Shown: in pieces, positions 8,843 to 18,536 of the stretch
Position numbering within the stretch: position 1 is the stretch's first letter
Layout of the letters: every line of letters begins with the position of its first letter
Source of the DNA: M3 sp045133615
Lineage (GTDB): Bacteria > Bacteroidota > Bacteroidia > Bacteroidales > Muribaculaceae
Reading direction: 5' to 3'
DNA: 64,000 nucleotides
NCBI GenBank assembly: GCA_045133615.1
Contig: JBGUUQ010000037.1
Span: 4,823 to 68,822, forward strand
Translations under genes and position numbers: made by a program
The notes under the pieces: model-generated
What the model saw: only the letters and a program-made list of their open reading frames with translations
What the model was told of the DNA's origin: nothing
Database searches by the model: none

Positions 8843-8885
8843 AAATAATCCCCTCTGCCATAAGCCATAGCAGAGGGGATTGTTG
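8843..8885 (-). terminator. Terminator of the GLUG lipoprotein operon
   Basis: AATCCCCTCTGC (8847-8858) and its exact complement (8870-8881) form a 12-bp GC-rich stem with an 11-base loop. The minus-strand continuation ATTTTAAA is T-rich. It follows the stop of the lipoprotein gene at 8908 and could also stop rightward transcription from menA. Confidence 0.75.
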
Positions 8886-8907
8886 TTTGACTATCGTCGC
8901 CTTAATA

Positions 8908-11862
8908 TTATTTTGGCGCAGTCATATTTTGGAACGGGCAGCTGACAAGAATTACCCGATCTTTGTTGTTTTCTCCGCTTCCGCTCATATTTATTTGTTT
9001 GCCTACTTTCCAATCACTACTGCTAAAACCCTTAAATGTGGATAACGAATTCATTTGACTTTCAGTAAACTCTGTCGATGACCAATTTCTTCCCGAATTG
9101 TCACCGGTGCCTTTGAGGTGATATAGTGCTGTATCGTGAACGATGCCTCCTGTCACGACAGTACCTATCATAGCTTCGCCATCCGTACCGGTTTTTCCGT
9201 AGTTGATGCAGTAGCGCAGCGATACGTAGTAGTCGGCGTGACCGATGATGCCGCCGTGTGTTGCGCTTTTAGCCGGTCCGACTTCACCGCAATTGTAGCA
9301 TAGATGGACTTGGGAGTTGGTATCATTAGAGCCTTCATCCCCTTCTTCAAGATAGCCTACGATACCTCCCATGTGGCTTTCTCCATTCTTATCGGATATG
9401 ATTTTCCCTGTATTGGCGCAGTTGTATACATCTACATTGTCAAGCTCGTTGAGTATTCCATCTTTGCCGAGTGAGCCGGCGATACCGCCAATGCCTTTAA
9501 ACGACCCGTAACCGGTGACGCTGTCGTTGTTCGCACAGTCGTTTACTCTGATTTTATCGGAGTCGCATTTGCCCACGATGCCTCCAACGCATCCATTGCC
9601 ACTGCTTGACGCCGTGATGGCTCCAAAGTTGCCGCAACGGGCAACTTTTGTCCAATCGTGAGCTTCATCTCCATCGGCAGAGATGAGACCTACTATACCT
9701 CCTACATGCTGAGAACCTTTGACTTTGCCCACGTTGACACATTCGTTTATCCACGGTTCGTCAGTCTTATTGTTAGCTTTGCCCACAATCCCTCCGGTGG
9801 GATTCTCTCCTGTGATAGATCCGTAGTTAATGCACTGAGTGACTTGGGCGAGCGTATTGATTTCTCCTACAATGCCTCCGGTGTAATTTTTTCCGGATAT
9901 TGGTCCTGAAAAAGAGCAACTTGATATGGCTTTATTTCCTTCATTGAAATATCCTACGATGCCTCCGGTGTAATTTCCACTGTTATTGGTTATTGTTGCT
10001 CTTACCGAGATTCCTTTTACCGATGACTTGTCGGCTCGTCCTACGGCACCGCCTATGCATGTGCCATTGCCGGTAATATTACCGATAAACACAGTGTTAT
10101 TATTGTCGAACGATGGTATTGATGACGTGGGATTGAGATTTTGAGGACCCGACAATGAGGACGACAACATTTTTCCTACAAGTCCGCCTAAATATTCGGT
10201 TCCTGTGATTTCTATTCCACTGGCATCTGCAGCCGATTGGCTTGAATATAATGGGATTCCAACATTAAGGTCTACGTTCTCGATATATCCTGCGATGCCT
10301 CCGACTATAGAGGACCCATTGATGGTCACCATCAGATAGTTGGATCCAGACAGCGAAAGAGTGCCTTCGCTTAGTTGACCGAAATATCCACCTACATAGC
10401 TCCTTGCAGATATGTAAGAATCGCCGTTGCTGTCATCGACATATTTATTGTCGGAAAATTTGAAATTACTGCAATTTTTCAAAGCTCCGATAAAACCTCC
10501 GGCATAATCTGCATTTAATATGTCTCCGCTAAAAATACAGTTTGAAATTGAGAACGAATTGTTTAATTCTGCTGAGCCGATATATCCGCCGCAATGGTCG
10601 GCGGCATTAATTGGAGCTATAATACTCGAATTTTCTATCGAAGCGGCTGCACTCAGTGATGATATGCAGCCGATTACGCCACCTACATAAGATTTTCCAT
10701 TGATTATTTTTGCTTTGGAGGCTTCCTCTTTGATAATGGAATGGTCTAATTGAAAGTTTGAAATGTTGAATGAAGCACTGTTTACGAGTCCGATAGCGCC
10801 TCCGACGTTGACGGCATTACTGGCGTTGTTATTGTCCACACTGAATGTGTTACCGGTTGAAACATTGTCGATTGTAATAGATGCGCTATTGTCGGCAAGT
10901 CCTATAAGTCCGCCCATATTGTATGTGCCGGATATTGTTGTATTTAGTGAAATATTTTTAATAGACAGGACCCCTGATGCGTGACCGATAATACCACCGA
11001 TATTGGTGCTTCCTGAAATATTACCGGTTGTACTTATATTTTCAATTGCTACAGTATACTCACTTGAGCCGGCTATAGCTCCTACCGTTGATGAAGCATT
11101 GGTAATGGAGATATTTTCTATCTTGAGATTTTTTACAGTAGCACCGTTGGTCAATTTTGAAAACAGACCGATATCATCAGCTCCGTTGGCTGTAATATTT
11201 TTGATGGAATAGTTCCCTCCATCGTACACTCCGGCAAATGTTTGTGGAGTATATCCTGTACCTACGGTGCTTTCATCTTGTTCCCATTCAAATGTTTTTG
11301 TTTGCGTGAAATAAAAGCCGGCTCCATGATAAGCGTCTTCCATCAGGCATTTAACAAATTTGTTGAATTTATCCGCTTCATTGATTTTAAATGGTTTTGT
11401 TTCCGTGCCATTGCCGGAGTTTAGGATTGAAGCAAGGCTTGATGCATAATTGCCGTTATCAATTTTTTTCTCAGAAATTTTCATGCCGCTTATATCCACG
11501 ACATAACGATTGGTACTGACATTTTCACCCAATTTTAATACATACTCTCCGTCCGGAATATTTTGACCGTTAGGTATATCTGCTTTTACTGATATTATAC
11601 TGTTGGAACCTGATATTGTGGCTACGGCATCAAATGTATTGATATAGTTTCCGCCTACTTGAATCAAGTGGACATTGGTATCTTCGTTAGTTACTGTCGG
11701 AGCCTCTTCAGAATAAGTCAGATGGAAAATACTTGTTTTACCTCCCATGCCGTTATCCTCGATGGACGAATCGTACTTTCCGGGGATAGGCTCGTCGTCT
11801 GAACAAGCTACAGCAAAAATCGAAAGGATTACAATTGTTACGTAATTAAAAATTCGTTTCAT
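8908..11862 (-). CDS. Giant GLUG-repeat surface lipoprotein, 984 residues
   Basis: The N terminus is a lipoprotein signal ending AVAC with Cys20, followed by SDDE, an acidic sequence like the Bacteroidota lipoprotein export signal, so display on the cell surface is likely. From about residue 220 to 930 it is a chain of 20-35-residue repeats with cores such as NIGGIIGHASG, YVGGVIGC, YTGGIVGYF and HVGGIVGLI: the GLUG motif, which builds an extended beta structure. Residues 160-215 (FKINEADKFNKFVKCL...QTFAGVYDGGNYSIKNI) resemble the cap in front of GLUG arrays. Family members in Bacteroidota are thought to be adhesin- or binding-type surface proteins. It lies 21 bp after a second GLUG lipoprotein gene. 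The ligand is unknown. Confidence 0.85.
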   Translation of the reverse strand: MKRIFNYVTIVILSIFAVACSDDEPIPGKYDSSIEDNGMGGKTSIFHLTYSEEAPTVTNEDTNVHLIQVGGNYINTFDAVATISGSNSIISVKADIPNGQNIPDGEYVLKLGENVSTNRYVVDISGMKISEKKIDNGNYASSLASILNSGNGTETKPFKINEADKFNKFVKCLMEDAYHGAGFYFTQTKTFEWEQDESTVGTGYTPQTFAGVYDGGNYSIKNITANGADDIGLFSKLTNGATVKNLKIENISITNASSTVGAIAGSSEYTVAIENISTTGNISGSTNIGGIIGHASGVLSIKNISLNTTISGTYNMGGLIGLADNSASITIDNVSTGNTFSVDNNNASNAVNVGGAIGLVNSASFNISNFQLDHSIIKEEASKAKIINGKSYVGGVIGCISSLSAAASIENSSIIAPINAADHCGGYIGSAELNNSFSISNCIFSGDILNADYAGGFIGALKNCSNFKFSDNKYVDDSNGDSYISARSYVGGYFGQLSEGTLSLSGSNYLMVTINGSSIVGGIAGYIENVDLNVGIPLYSSQSAADASGIEITGTEYLGGLVGKMLSSSLSGPQNLNPTSSIPSFDNNNTVFIGNITGNGTCIGGAVGRADKSSVKGISVRATITNNSGNYTGGIVGYFNEGNKAISSCSFSGPISGKNYTGGIVGEINTLAQVTQCINYGSITGENPTGGIVGKANNKTDEPWINECVNVGKVKGSQHVGGIVGLISADGDEAHDWTKVARCGNFGAITASSSGNGCVGGIVGKCDSDKIRVNDCANNDSVTGYGSFKGIGGIAGSLGKDGILNELDNVDVYNCANTGKIISDKNGESHMGGIVGYLEEGDEGSNDTNSQVHLCYNCGEVGPAKSATHGGIIGHADYYVSLRYCINYGKTGTDGEAMIGTVVTGGIVHDTALYHLKGTGDNSGRNWSSTEFTESQMNSLSTFKGFSSSDWKVGKQINMSGSGENNKDRVILVSCPFQNMTAPK

Positions 11863-11883
11863 TGTTTTATCTGATTATTGTGA

Positions 11884-14766
11884 TTATTTAGTCATTTCGG
11901 ATGTAAATGGTACCGGGAATGATATTCCGGAATTGAGTGTCGGAATTTTCCATAGTCCGTTAGACGAATTGAAGTCCCAGCCTTTGTAACTGCTGCTTGA
12001 TGCTATTTCGTCTTTGGTAAGACAATCGGAGTCGCTATAATAATATAGTCCGCTTTCTTCCGAGATACTTGCGCTGTTGTCTCCTATGATTCCGTTCCAT
12101 GTAGCCTCGTTAGCTATAGACAGGCAGTTGGTGATATTGTGTTCAGCTCCGAATTTGCCGACAAATGCACCGCCTTTACTCGGTCCGTCACCTGCATTGA
12201 GACAATCATGTACCCATCCGCGATCATAAATTATGCCGCCTAATCCGCCTATGGCATTACTCGTATTTGAGGCGTTGCTGCACGAAATTTCACCGGTGTT
12301 GACGCATTGTGAAAGAATGATAACATTGTCGGTAAAATCCGATGCTCCTTTTGATATGGAATTTATTCCGCCGACAACTCCGGCAAAAGTTCCGATAAGC
12401 AGAGGTGCGGCAGCTCCGCCTGTCGCAGCTGTTGCAATGATTGCGCATGCGGTTGATGTCATAAGGGTTATTGCCCCTACAACCTGAAACAGAAGTTCTT
12501 TGCTCTCGTTTAATTCTTCTACCCGCTCTGCCCGTTCTTCCATCGTTTCGTTAAGTTTCTCGTTGAAATGGGTGTTGTTTGAGTTTTCTTCATTTGAAGT
12601 TGTGATATAATTCGATAGAGATGTTAATGCAGAGGCATACTCATCCATTGTAGATGTGGAAAAATCGGATGGGATTGTATATTTTTCATTGGTTCTGGAA
12701 TTGTTGATTTCATCCATAATGAACTGTGCTTGTTGGTTCATTCCTGATTCTATTTCAGCATTTATTGTATCCAATTTCTCCGGATGTTCCAACAGATGTT
12801 TGGAATGAGCGAGTAATGCCGCTGATGTCGATTTGAGAATCGTTTCTGAAACAATTTCAGTAACTTTCAATACGGTTTTTGCTCCTTCGGCAAAGTGCTC
12901 TACAACAGCGAATACCGGACCGATGAATGAAGCTACAACTTCGATAGAACCAAACACACATTCCACGTAATTCATTGCCGCCCACTCTCTTGGATCGCCG
13001 ATTTCTCCTACGATTCCTCCTATCGGTGTAGACGCTCCGCTTATTGAGCCATGGTTGCTGCAATAATGTATTAAAGTATTATTGCCAGAAAGTCCTACCA
13101 CACCTGCGCTATGTGACCCTGAACCGGAGATGGCACCGTAGTTTTGACATAAAGCATAGATGCCCATGCTCGATTGTCCGGAGATACCGGAGATGTATGA
13201 TTGTCCGGAGACGTTTCCGGTATTAACTGTATTGTGTAACACAGCAACCCCGGTATTGCCTATAATACCCGCCACGTGGTCTGCTCCTTTTATGTTGCCG
13301 GTGTTTATCAGACCGTATCCTCCGAATTGAGACTCTCCGCACATACCTCCTACATAGGAGCCTTCCCCGGTGATATTTCCGGAATTTTTGCAGTATCGTA
13401 AGAGCGTGGAATTGTATATTAGCGAAGAATTATCACCTCCGGCAAGACGAGTAGAACCAATAATTCCGCCAACACCCTCATATCCGCGAACATTTTGCAT
13501 GTTTTGACATCCGCTGAAGTATGAAATGCCGGCACCTCCGCATATACCGCCTACTCCTCTGCCTACGCTATTTCCCGATGTGGTGTATGCTGTTGCTCCT
13601 ACAATCTGACCGGAATTCTCACTGGTGGTCACGCTGAGAGTATCGGCAACGCCTATTATTCCTCCACATCCTGCATATTTGGTCGATACTGTCGATGAAT
13701 TTTTGCAGAGATTGATTAGGGTGGTGGAATAGACTGATGCTCCGCCTACGATTCCGCCCGCATTATAATCTGCACTGATGTCGTTGTTGGCAGACTGGCA
13801 TCCGGATATATTCCCTGAAGTGTACATGTCTATGGCTCCAAGAATACCGCCGACACCGACACTGTTATTTTTTCCGGCAATAGTACTGTTGCTTACTGTA
13901 CAATTTATGATGGACGATGAATTGCTTTCACCGCTTTTCGACATTATATAACCTACGATGCCCCCGACGGCATGGTTGCCTGTCATGCTGGCATTAACAA
14001 TATTGAGATTTTCGATTGAAGCATTGTTGATATAGCCAAATAATCCTACCCCATACGAATCGTCTCTATTTGAATACATCCCTGAGATTTTATGTCCGCC
14101 TCCGTCATAAAATCCGGTAAACGGATAGTTTGGGTCATTGCCTATCGGAGTCCAACCGTATGTATGGTCGCAATAGTAAGATGCATCGTGAAGCGATATG
14201 TCGGCAACTTGCTTGAAATATGCTCCGATATATTTATCATAAGTGGAAAATTTTGTGGCTTCAAGAGTGAGATTGTAAAGATGAGGTCCACAGGTTACGA
14301 TAAACGGGTCATCTTCCGTGCCTGTTCCTGCCATCATCATCTCTTTGTCGAACGAGTCGATTACGGTTGCTGTGTTATTTTCGACATTGATTCGACTGCC
14401 CAATCCAAACTGTCCGGAGGTAATTTCTCCGTCTTTACCTATCGGAGTAGATAACTCGTATTCAAAATATAGCAAACGATATTCTCCGTCGGACAATCCC
14501 GGAGAAAAGTGTATGCTTGATACGCCGTCGGTACGTTGATGCACACAATTTCGCGATATCTCACTTCCGTTGGGCGCAATCATATGACATACTGCTTTCC
14601 CCAATTTAAACCCTTCAGTTTCTTCTCGGAGTGTTAACGTTCTCATTTCTCCTACAAACTGATCGGTCTCCCCATTCGGCGGATTGGGTGATAATTCGTC
14701 ATCATTACACGACGTAAATACAGATGCGCATAGCATCATAAACAGAAATTGGCTCAGGAATTTCAT
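11884..14766 (-). CDS. GLUG-repeat surface lipoprotein with helical hydrophobic insertion
   Basis: Read from the ATG at 14766 (960 residues) because that Met starts a lipoprotein signal with Cys20 followed by NDDE; an upstream Met would only add ten residues. GLUG repeats (AVGGIVGYI, GVGGICGGAG, YISGISGQSS, PIGGIVGEIG) run from about residue 230 to 590. At about 595-820 they are interrupted by a Gly-poor, helix-type region with acidic and Asn-rich stretches, ending in a long hydrophobic Gly/Ala-rich segment (about 759-802, e.g. TACAIIATAATGGAAAP, LLIGTFAGVVGG). GLUG-type sequence (GLGGIIYDRG) then resumes. It is the first gene of a two-gene operon. The insertion is not something I recognise in the family. 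Confidence 0.82.
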   Translation of the reverse strand: MKFLSQFLFMMLCASVFTSCNDDELSPNPPNGETDQFVGEMRTLTLREETEGFKLGKAVCHMIAPNGSEISRNCVHQRTDGVSSIHFSPGLSDGEYRLLYFEYELSTPIGKDGEITSGQFGLGSRINVENNTATVIDSFDKEMMMAGTGTEDDPFIVTCGPHLYNLTLEATKFSTYDKYIGAYFKQVADISLHDASYYCDHTYGWTPIGNDPNYPFTGFYDGGGHKISGMYSNRDDSYGVGLFGYINNASIENLNIVNASMTGNHAVGGIVGYIMSKSGESNSSSIINCTVSNSTIAGKNNSVGVGGILGAIDMYTSGNISGCQSANNDISADYNAGGIVGGASVYSTTLINLCKNSSTVSTKYAGCGGIIGVADTLSVTTSENSGQIVGATAYTTSGNSVGRGVGGICGGAGISYFSGCQNMQNVRGYEGVGGIIGSTRLAGGDNSSLIYNSTLLRYCKNSGNITGEGSYVGGMCGESQFGGYGLINTGNIKGADHVAGIIGNTGVAVLHNTVNTGNVSGQSYISGISGQSSMGIYALCQNYGAISGSGSHSAGVVGLSGNNTLIHYCSNHGSISGASTPIGGIVGEIGDPREWAAMNYVECVFGSIEVVASFIGPVFAVVEHFAEGAKTVLKVTEIVSETILKSTSAALLAHSKHLLEHPEKLDTINAEIESGMNQQAQFIMDEINNSRTNEKYTIPSDFSTSTMDEYASALTSLSNYITTSNEENSNNTHFNEKLNETMEERAERVEELNESKELLFQVVGAITLMTSTACAIIATAATGGAAAPLLIGTFAGVVGGINSISKGASDFTDNVIILSQCVNTGEISCSNASNTSNAIGGLGGIIYDRGWVHDCLNAGDGPSKGGAFVGKFGAEHNITNCLSIANEATWNGIIGDNSASISEESGLYYYSDSDCLTKDEIASSSSYKGWDFNSSNGLWKIPTLNSGISFPVPFTSEMTK

Positions 14767-14819
14767 AAATGCCGTTTTGTAGATAATGTGGTTCAATTAA
14801 TAATTGATTTAGTTAGACA

Positions 14820-14827
14820 CAAAATTA
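14820..14827 (-). promoter_or_regulatory. Possible -7 box for the GLUG operon
   Basis: On the minus strand TAATTTTG fits TAnnTTTG, 53 bases before the ATG at 14766. No TTG was found at the usual spacing upstream. Confidence 0.4.
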
Positions 14828-14940
14828 TGAAATAAAGACGAAGAATTTTTAGAAAGGATTAATCCAGTTTGGTTAAATTTTGTTGTTGACCCATTCACAA
14901 ATGCCCTGCCAGCCAGAAAAGGTTTTTGTGCCTACAAAAG

Positions 14941-14973
14941 AAAAAGCGAGAGATTCATGGAATCTCTCGCTTT
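14941..14973 (-). terminator. Terminator of tRNA-Gln
   Basis: AGCGAGAGATT (14945-14955) pairs perfectly with 14961-14971 across a 5-base loop. On the minus strand the hairpin is followed by a run of T residues, immediately after the encoded CCA end of the tRNA. Confidence 0.85.
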
Positions 14974-14976
14974 GAG

Positions 14977-15050
14977 TGGTTGTCTTACCTGGATTCGAAC
15001 CAAGACAGGCAGAACCAAAAACTGCAGTGCTACCATTACACCATAAGACA
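14977..15050 (-). tRNA. tRNA-Gln (anticodon TTG)
   Basis: The minus strand shows the acceptor stem TGTCTTA/TAAGACA, a D arm with GTAATGGTAGCAC, an anticodon stem GCAG/CTGC around the loop TTTTGGT (TTG at positions 34-36), and a T arm with GGTTCGAATCC. The discriminator A and CCA are encoded. The bottom anticodon-stem pair is a T-T mismatch, a small oddity. A strong promoter and a terminator flank it. Confidence 0.92.
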
Positions 15051-15084
15051 ATCCTAATGCCCAAGCTTATCGCCTAAAGCGTTG

Positions 15085-15116
15085 CAAAGGTACGCACTTT
15101 ATTTTTACTGTGCAAA
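15085..15116 (-). promoter_or_regulatory. Promoter of tRNA-Gln
   Basis: On the minus strand TTTG (15113-15116), a 20-base spacer and TACCTTTG (15085-15092) fit the Bacteroidota vegetative promoter exactly. The tRNA begins 35 bases downstream of the -7 box. Confidence 0.8.
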
Positions 15117-15133
15117 CTTTTTCGCAATTTTTT

Positions 15134-16426
15134 TTATTTTGCAATGAGCAAAAAGTAATTTTTCTTGCCGCGTTGCGCGAGGATATATTTGCCATTGAGC
15201 AACATATCGGTCGAAACTTCAGCATTGATGTCGGCAACTTTCTCTTTGTTGATTGCCACGCCGCCACCTTGAGCCATCTTGCGACATTCTCCTTTTGAAG
15301 GGAACACTGCGGCTTTTTCGGTGAGGAGGTCGATGAGTTTCACTCCCGCTTCGATATCGGCTTTGGCGATTTCAAATTGGGGAACGCCTTCGCACACGGC
15401 GAGAAGAGTGTCTTCGTCAATACGGTGAAGGATGTCTACAGCCTTGTTGCTGAAGAAAATTTGCGAAGCTTCCACTGCAGCTTCGTAGTCCTCGGCAGAG
15501 TGTACCATTGTGGTAATCTCCTTGGCAAGACGTTTTTGCAAGGGGCGTTGACCGGGATCTTGCTCTTGTTCGGCGATGAGAGCAGTAATCTCCTCACGGC
15601 TGAGTTCGGTGAAGATTTTGATATATTTTTCGGCATCGGCATCCGATACGTTGAGCCAGAATTGGTAGAACTTGTAGGGCGATGTATAGCGACGGTCGAG
15701 CCAAACATTGCCGCTTTCGGTTTTGCCAAACTTCCCGCCATCGGCTTTAGTGATGAGCGGACAAGTCAGGGCGTATGCTTCGCCACCGAGAGTACGGCGG
15801 ATGAGTTCGGTACCGGTAGTGATGTTACCCCATTGGTCCGAACCGCCGAGTTGCAACTTGCAATTCTTGTCGCGATAAAGCGTAAGGAAGTCGTAGCCTT
15901 GTACGAGTTGGTATGAAAATTCGGTAAACGACATTCCTTGTTGCGATTCGCCCGAAAGACGTTTTTTTACCGAGTCCTTAGCCATCATATAGTTGACGGT
16001 GATGTGCTTGCCTACATCGCGGATGAAATCGAGGAATGAGAACGGCTTCATCCAATCGTAATTGTTGACGAGTTCTGCGCGGTTGGGGGCATCGCTCTCA
16101 AAGTCAAGGAAGTGGGCAAGTTGCTTCTTGATGGCCTCCTGATTGTGGCGAAGAGTTTCTTCATCAAGCAGTTTGCGCTCTTGGCTCTTCATCGAAGGGT
16201 CGCCGATCATGCCGGTCGCACCACCCACAAGAGCGATAGGCTTATGACCTGCGCGTTGGAAGTGCTTGAGCATCATCACGCCCACCAAGTGACCTATATG
16301 CAGTGAGTCCGCTGTCGGGTCGATGCCGAGGTAAGCGGTCGTCATTTCCTTTTGCAATTGTTCTTCTGTGCCCGGCATCATGGTATGAATCATACCGCGC
16401 CAGGTAAGTTCTTCAATAAAATTCAT
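15134..16426 (-). CDS. tyrS: Tyrosyl-tRNA synthetase
   Basis: A 430-residue class I aminoacyl-tRNA synthetase of normal bacterial length. It shows the ATP-binding HIGH at 43-46, the tyrosine-pocket motif GGSDQWGNIT, the KMSKS counterpart KFGKT near 232, and a C-terminal S4 RNA-binding domain (about 365-430, ending GKKNYFLLIAK). It charges tRNA-Tyr in the cytoplasm. The ATG start is preceded by a TACTTTTG box on the minus strand. It lies next to tRNA-Gln, but the tRNA has its own promoter. Confidence 0.96.
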   Translation of the reverse strand: MNFIEELTWRGMIHTMMPGTEEQLQKEMTTAYLGIDPTADSLHIGHLVGVMMLKHFQRAGHKPIALVGGATGMIGDPSMKSQERKLLDEETLRHNQEAIKKQLAHFLDFESDAPNRAELVNNYDWMKPFSFLDFIRDVGKHITVNYMMAKDSVKKRLSGESQQGMSFTEFSYQLVQGYDFLTLYRDKNCKLQLGGSDQWGNITTGTELIRRTLGGEAYALTCPLITKADGGKFGKTESGNVWLDRRYTSPYKFYQFWLNVSDADAEKYIKIFTELSREEITALIAEQEQDPGQRPLQKRLAKEITTMVHSAEDYEAAVEASQIFFSNKAVDILHRIDEDTLLAVCEGVPQFEIAKADIEAGVKLIDLLTEKAAVFPSKGECRKMAQGGGVAINKEKVADINAEVSTDMLLNGKYILAQRGKKNYFLLIAK

Positions 16427-16459
16427 CGAATGAGTAAATTATAGATTATTTTCTGACTG

Positions 16460-16467
16460 CAAAAGTA
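16460..16467 (-). promoter_or_regulatory. Probable -7 box of tyrS
   Basis: TACTTTTG on the minus strand, 33 bases before the tyrS ATG, fits TAnnTTTG. No good -33 element was seen at the expected spacing. Confidence 0.45.
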
Positions 16468-16565
16468 CACAAATTCTCCGAAATTATGAATAAGCTACGA
16501 AAATTGCTGTTAATTCACACGATAATAAATCATTTTCTTGTTGTAGCTTGGTTGATAATTACAAA

Positions 16566-18536
16566 TTAGAAAATTGTAATTTCATCACAATCGGTAGTGG
16601 TAAATGTAGTGGAAGTATCGCCTGTCGCTTGTTGATACCTTTTTATTGAACTCTCGGAAGAATCGTATTGTAAATCTAAGAAATCAGATGGTGCTCCTAT
16701 TGCGTGCCTTACGATGTAATCTTCATTGTCAAGGAACACTCTGTTTCCAATCATTGTAGGGAAATAGTTATAAATAGATTCTTCGGATAGCCCGATTGCT
16801 GCAGAAATAAAAGGCCCACCGATAAACATGTTGTTTATGTATGGTAAAGAGATGTATTGCATTTGGCTTCCATCTGTATCGGGTGCAATGCAAAGCGCTT
16901 TTGCCATTGTTTGATAACCACGATATGTGTTAAGAATGTCGGTAGAGAAAACTTTTATTATATTGTCCTTGAACGACGAATTTATTATCTTGCTGCCTCT
17001 CTTAACCCAAGATGATATGCCTATATTTGACTCGATTTTATTTTCGCAAAGTGTTGAGTTCGCTATAGTTACAATGGTGTTGTTTTGAAGGGTAAGTGCT
17101 TCTTCATAGCATCGCCGGATGATGTTACGGCGTATGATGTTGCCATTCATATTCCAAGTTTCGATGCCGTTCCCATATCTTACCCAACGGGACGCCGATT
17201 GTAACTGTTGGGAACCTCCTATGTCGTGAACGTAACAATCTATAACGTTTATGAAACTGCCGCATATCCCATGCATTCCGAATCCGGTTATTTCAATGCC
17301 ATCAATGTTTAGATTGTCTCCTCTTATTCCATGGTTTCCTGCGGCCATTTCTAATGGTAAATTTGATGGGTCAATGTTGGATTGCATATATAACGACTCC
17401 ATCATTTTAAGGCATGTTGACTCTGAAATGATAGAATCGTTGAGGTGTTTCTGCCCCGGATAATATTGGCATTGGTAAAAATCGAAGTTTGAAATGGGAT
17501 ATCCGTAATATTCGTATCGACGACCATAGTGATTCCGGTAATCTTCTATGGTTAAACTTGAATTGTGTTTATTTTCTAAATTAAAATCGTAGCGAGTGCA
17601 ACTTGATGCTTCGTCAAATCTTTTTGATGCGTTGTGTTCATCCTTCCCGTCTATCAAAAAACGGCATTTATGCATATATATGATTCCGGTATTTTTATTG
17701 CGAATATGTCCGATATTCAGTTCTTTGCCGGATGCTTGATATCCTGTTTTTTTATTAGAAAGATCTAAAACCCAAATGCTGTCGTTGTATTGATTCCATT
17801 GCTCAACGGGGGTAAAATACCCACTTAAAATAGGACGATTTCCAATGCCATATCCTGCAATTACACGATTATTGACATTGATGCTTTCATGAAAGATGTC
17901 TCCTCGCTTTAGTAAAATGCCATCTCCGTCGGCGGTCACTTCTATTGCTCGGGTTATCGTTTTTAGTGGAAGAGATTGAGTCCCCGGATTAGCATCATTC
18001 CCTGTGTTGGCAACACAAACATAGTGGCTGAAATAAAAACCATTATCACTATAACATAAATTTGATTGCTCTTGAGTAGCGATGGGGTTTTTGATAATAA
18101 TTTCAAATGAAGTAGGTTCGTAATTTCCCTTAAAATCATCGAACGCCGCAAAATACCCTAAAGAGGATATATCAATAGGAAGTACCAAATTATAGCCCTT
18201 ATTCATCTCAAGATGCATGTAATCGGTTTGATTGAGACGAAAAGAATATTTCCCGTAGGCATTGGGCGCTTTTAATGAAACTGAAATAGGAGTTCCTCGC
18301 TGTAGATCTATATTAAATAACGATGATTTCCCATATCCGCCCGAAGATACGGTGTATTCAGAACTCGTCAATGTATCTCCCAAAGCTATTAACTCAATGC
18401 GTGATTTAGAATGGTCGGTCGCTTGAGCCGTTACCGAGAGAATTATAGATAGTGTTGTTAAAATATATTTTAGCCGGCGGTGACAGGCATAAAATAAGAT
18501 GTTTTTCGACCAAAAAACAGGTACTTCTCGTTTCAC
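16566..18536 (-). CDS. Secreted right-handed parallel beta-helix protein
   Basis: Best read from a GTG at 18536 (656 residues): it overlaps the HAD stop as GTGA and leads directly into a signal-peptide-like segment (YILTTLSIILSVTAQA). The only upstream ATG lies well inside the HAD gene. Residues near 175-230 contain CVANTGNDANPGT...PLKTITRAIE...DGDGILLKRGD, the opening of many pectate-lyase-like and DUF1565 beta-helix proteins. Later Asn- and Ile-rich rungs (GIRGDNLNIDGIEITGFGMHGI, NGNIIRRNIIRR) continue the helix. It is probably exported and binds or cleaves a polysaccharide; no catalytic residues can be assigned. Third gene after dnaX and the HAD gene, but its function seems unrelated. Confidence 0.78.
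   Translation of the reverse strand: MKREVPVFWSKNILFYACHRRLKYILTTLSIILSVTAQATDHSKSRIELIALGDTLTSSEYTVSSGGYGKSSLFNIDLQRGTPISVSLKAPNAYGKYSFRLNQTDYMHLEMNKGYNLVLPIDISSLGYFAAFDDFKGNYEPTSFEIIIKNPIATQEQSNLCYSDNGFYFSHYVCVANTGNDANPGTQSLPLKTITRAIEVTADGDGILLKRGDIFHESINVNNRVIAGYGIGNRPILSGYFTPVEQWNQYNDSIWVLDLSNKKTGYQASGKELNIGHIRNKNTGIIYMHKCRFLIDGKDEHNASKRFDEASSCTRYDFNLENKHNSSLTIEDYRNHYGRRYEYYGYPISNFDFYQCQYYPGQKHLNDSIISESTCLKMMESLYMQSNIDPSNLPLEMAAGNHGIRGDNLNIDGIEITGFGMHGICGSFINVIDCYVHDIGGSQQLQSASRWVRYGNGIETWNMNGNIIRRNIIRRCYEEALTLQNNTIVTIANSTLCENKIESNIGISSWVKRGSKIINSSFKDNIIKVFSTDILNTYRGYQTMAKALCIAPDTDGSQMQYISLPYINNMFIGGPFISAAIGLSEESIYNYFPTMIGNRVFLDNEDYIVRHAIGAPSDFLDLQYDSSESSIKRYQQATGDTSTTFTTTDCDEITIF

Noticed and set aside
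9100..14000. CRISPR or DNA-level tandem repeat in the GLUG genes
   Set aside because: The periodicity is protein-level; spacing varies and DNA copies are not near-identical, so it is neither CRISPR nor a simple tandem repeat.
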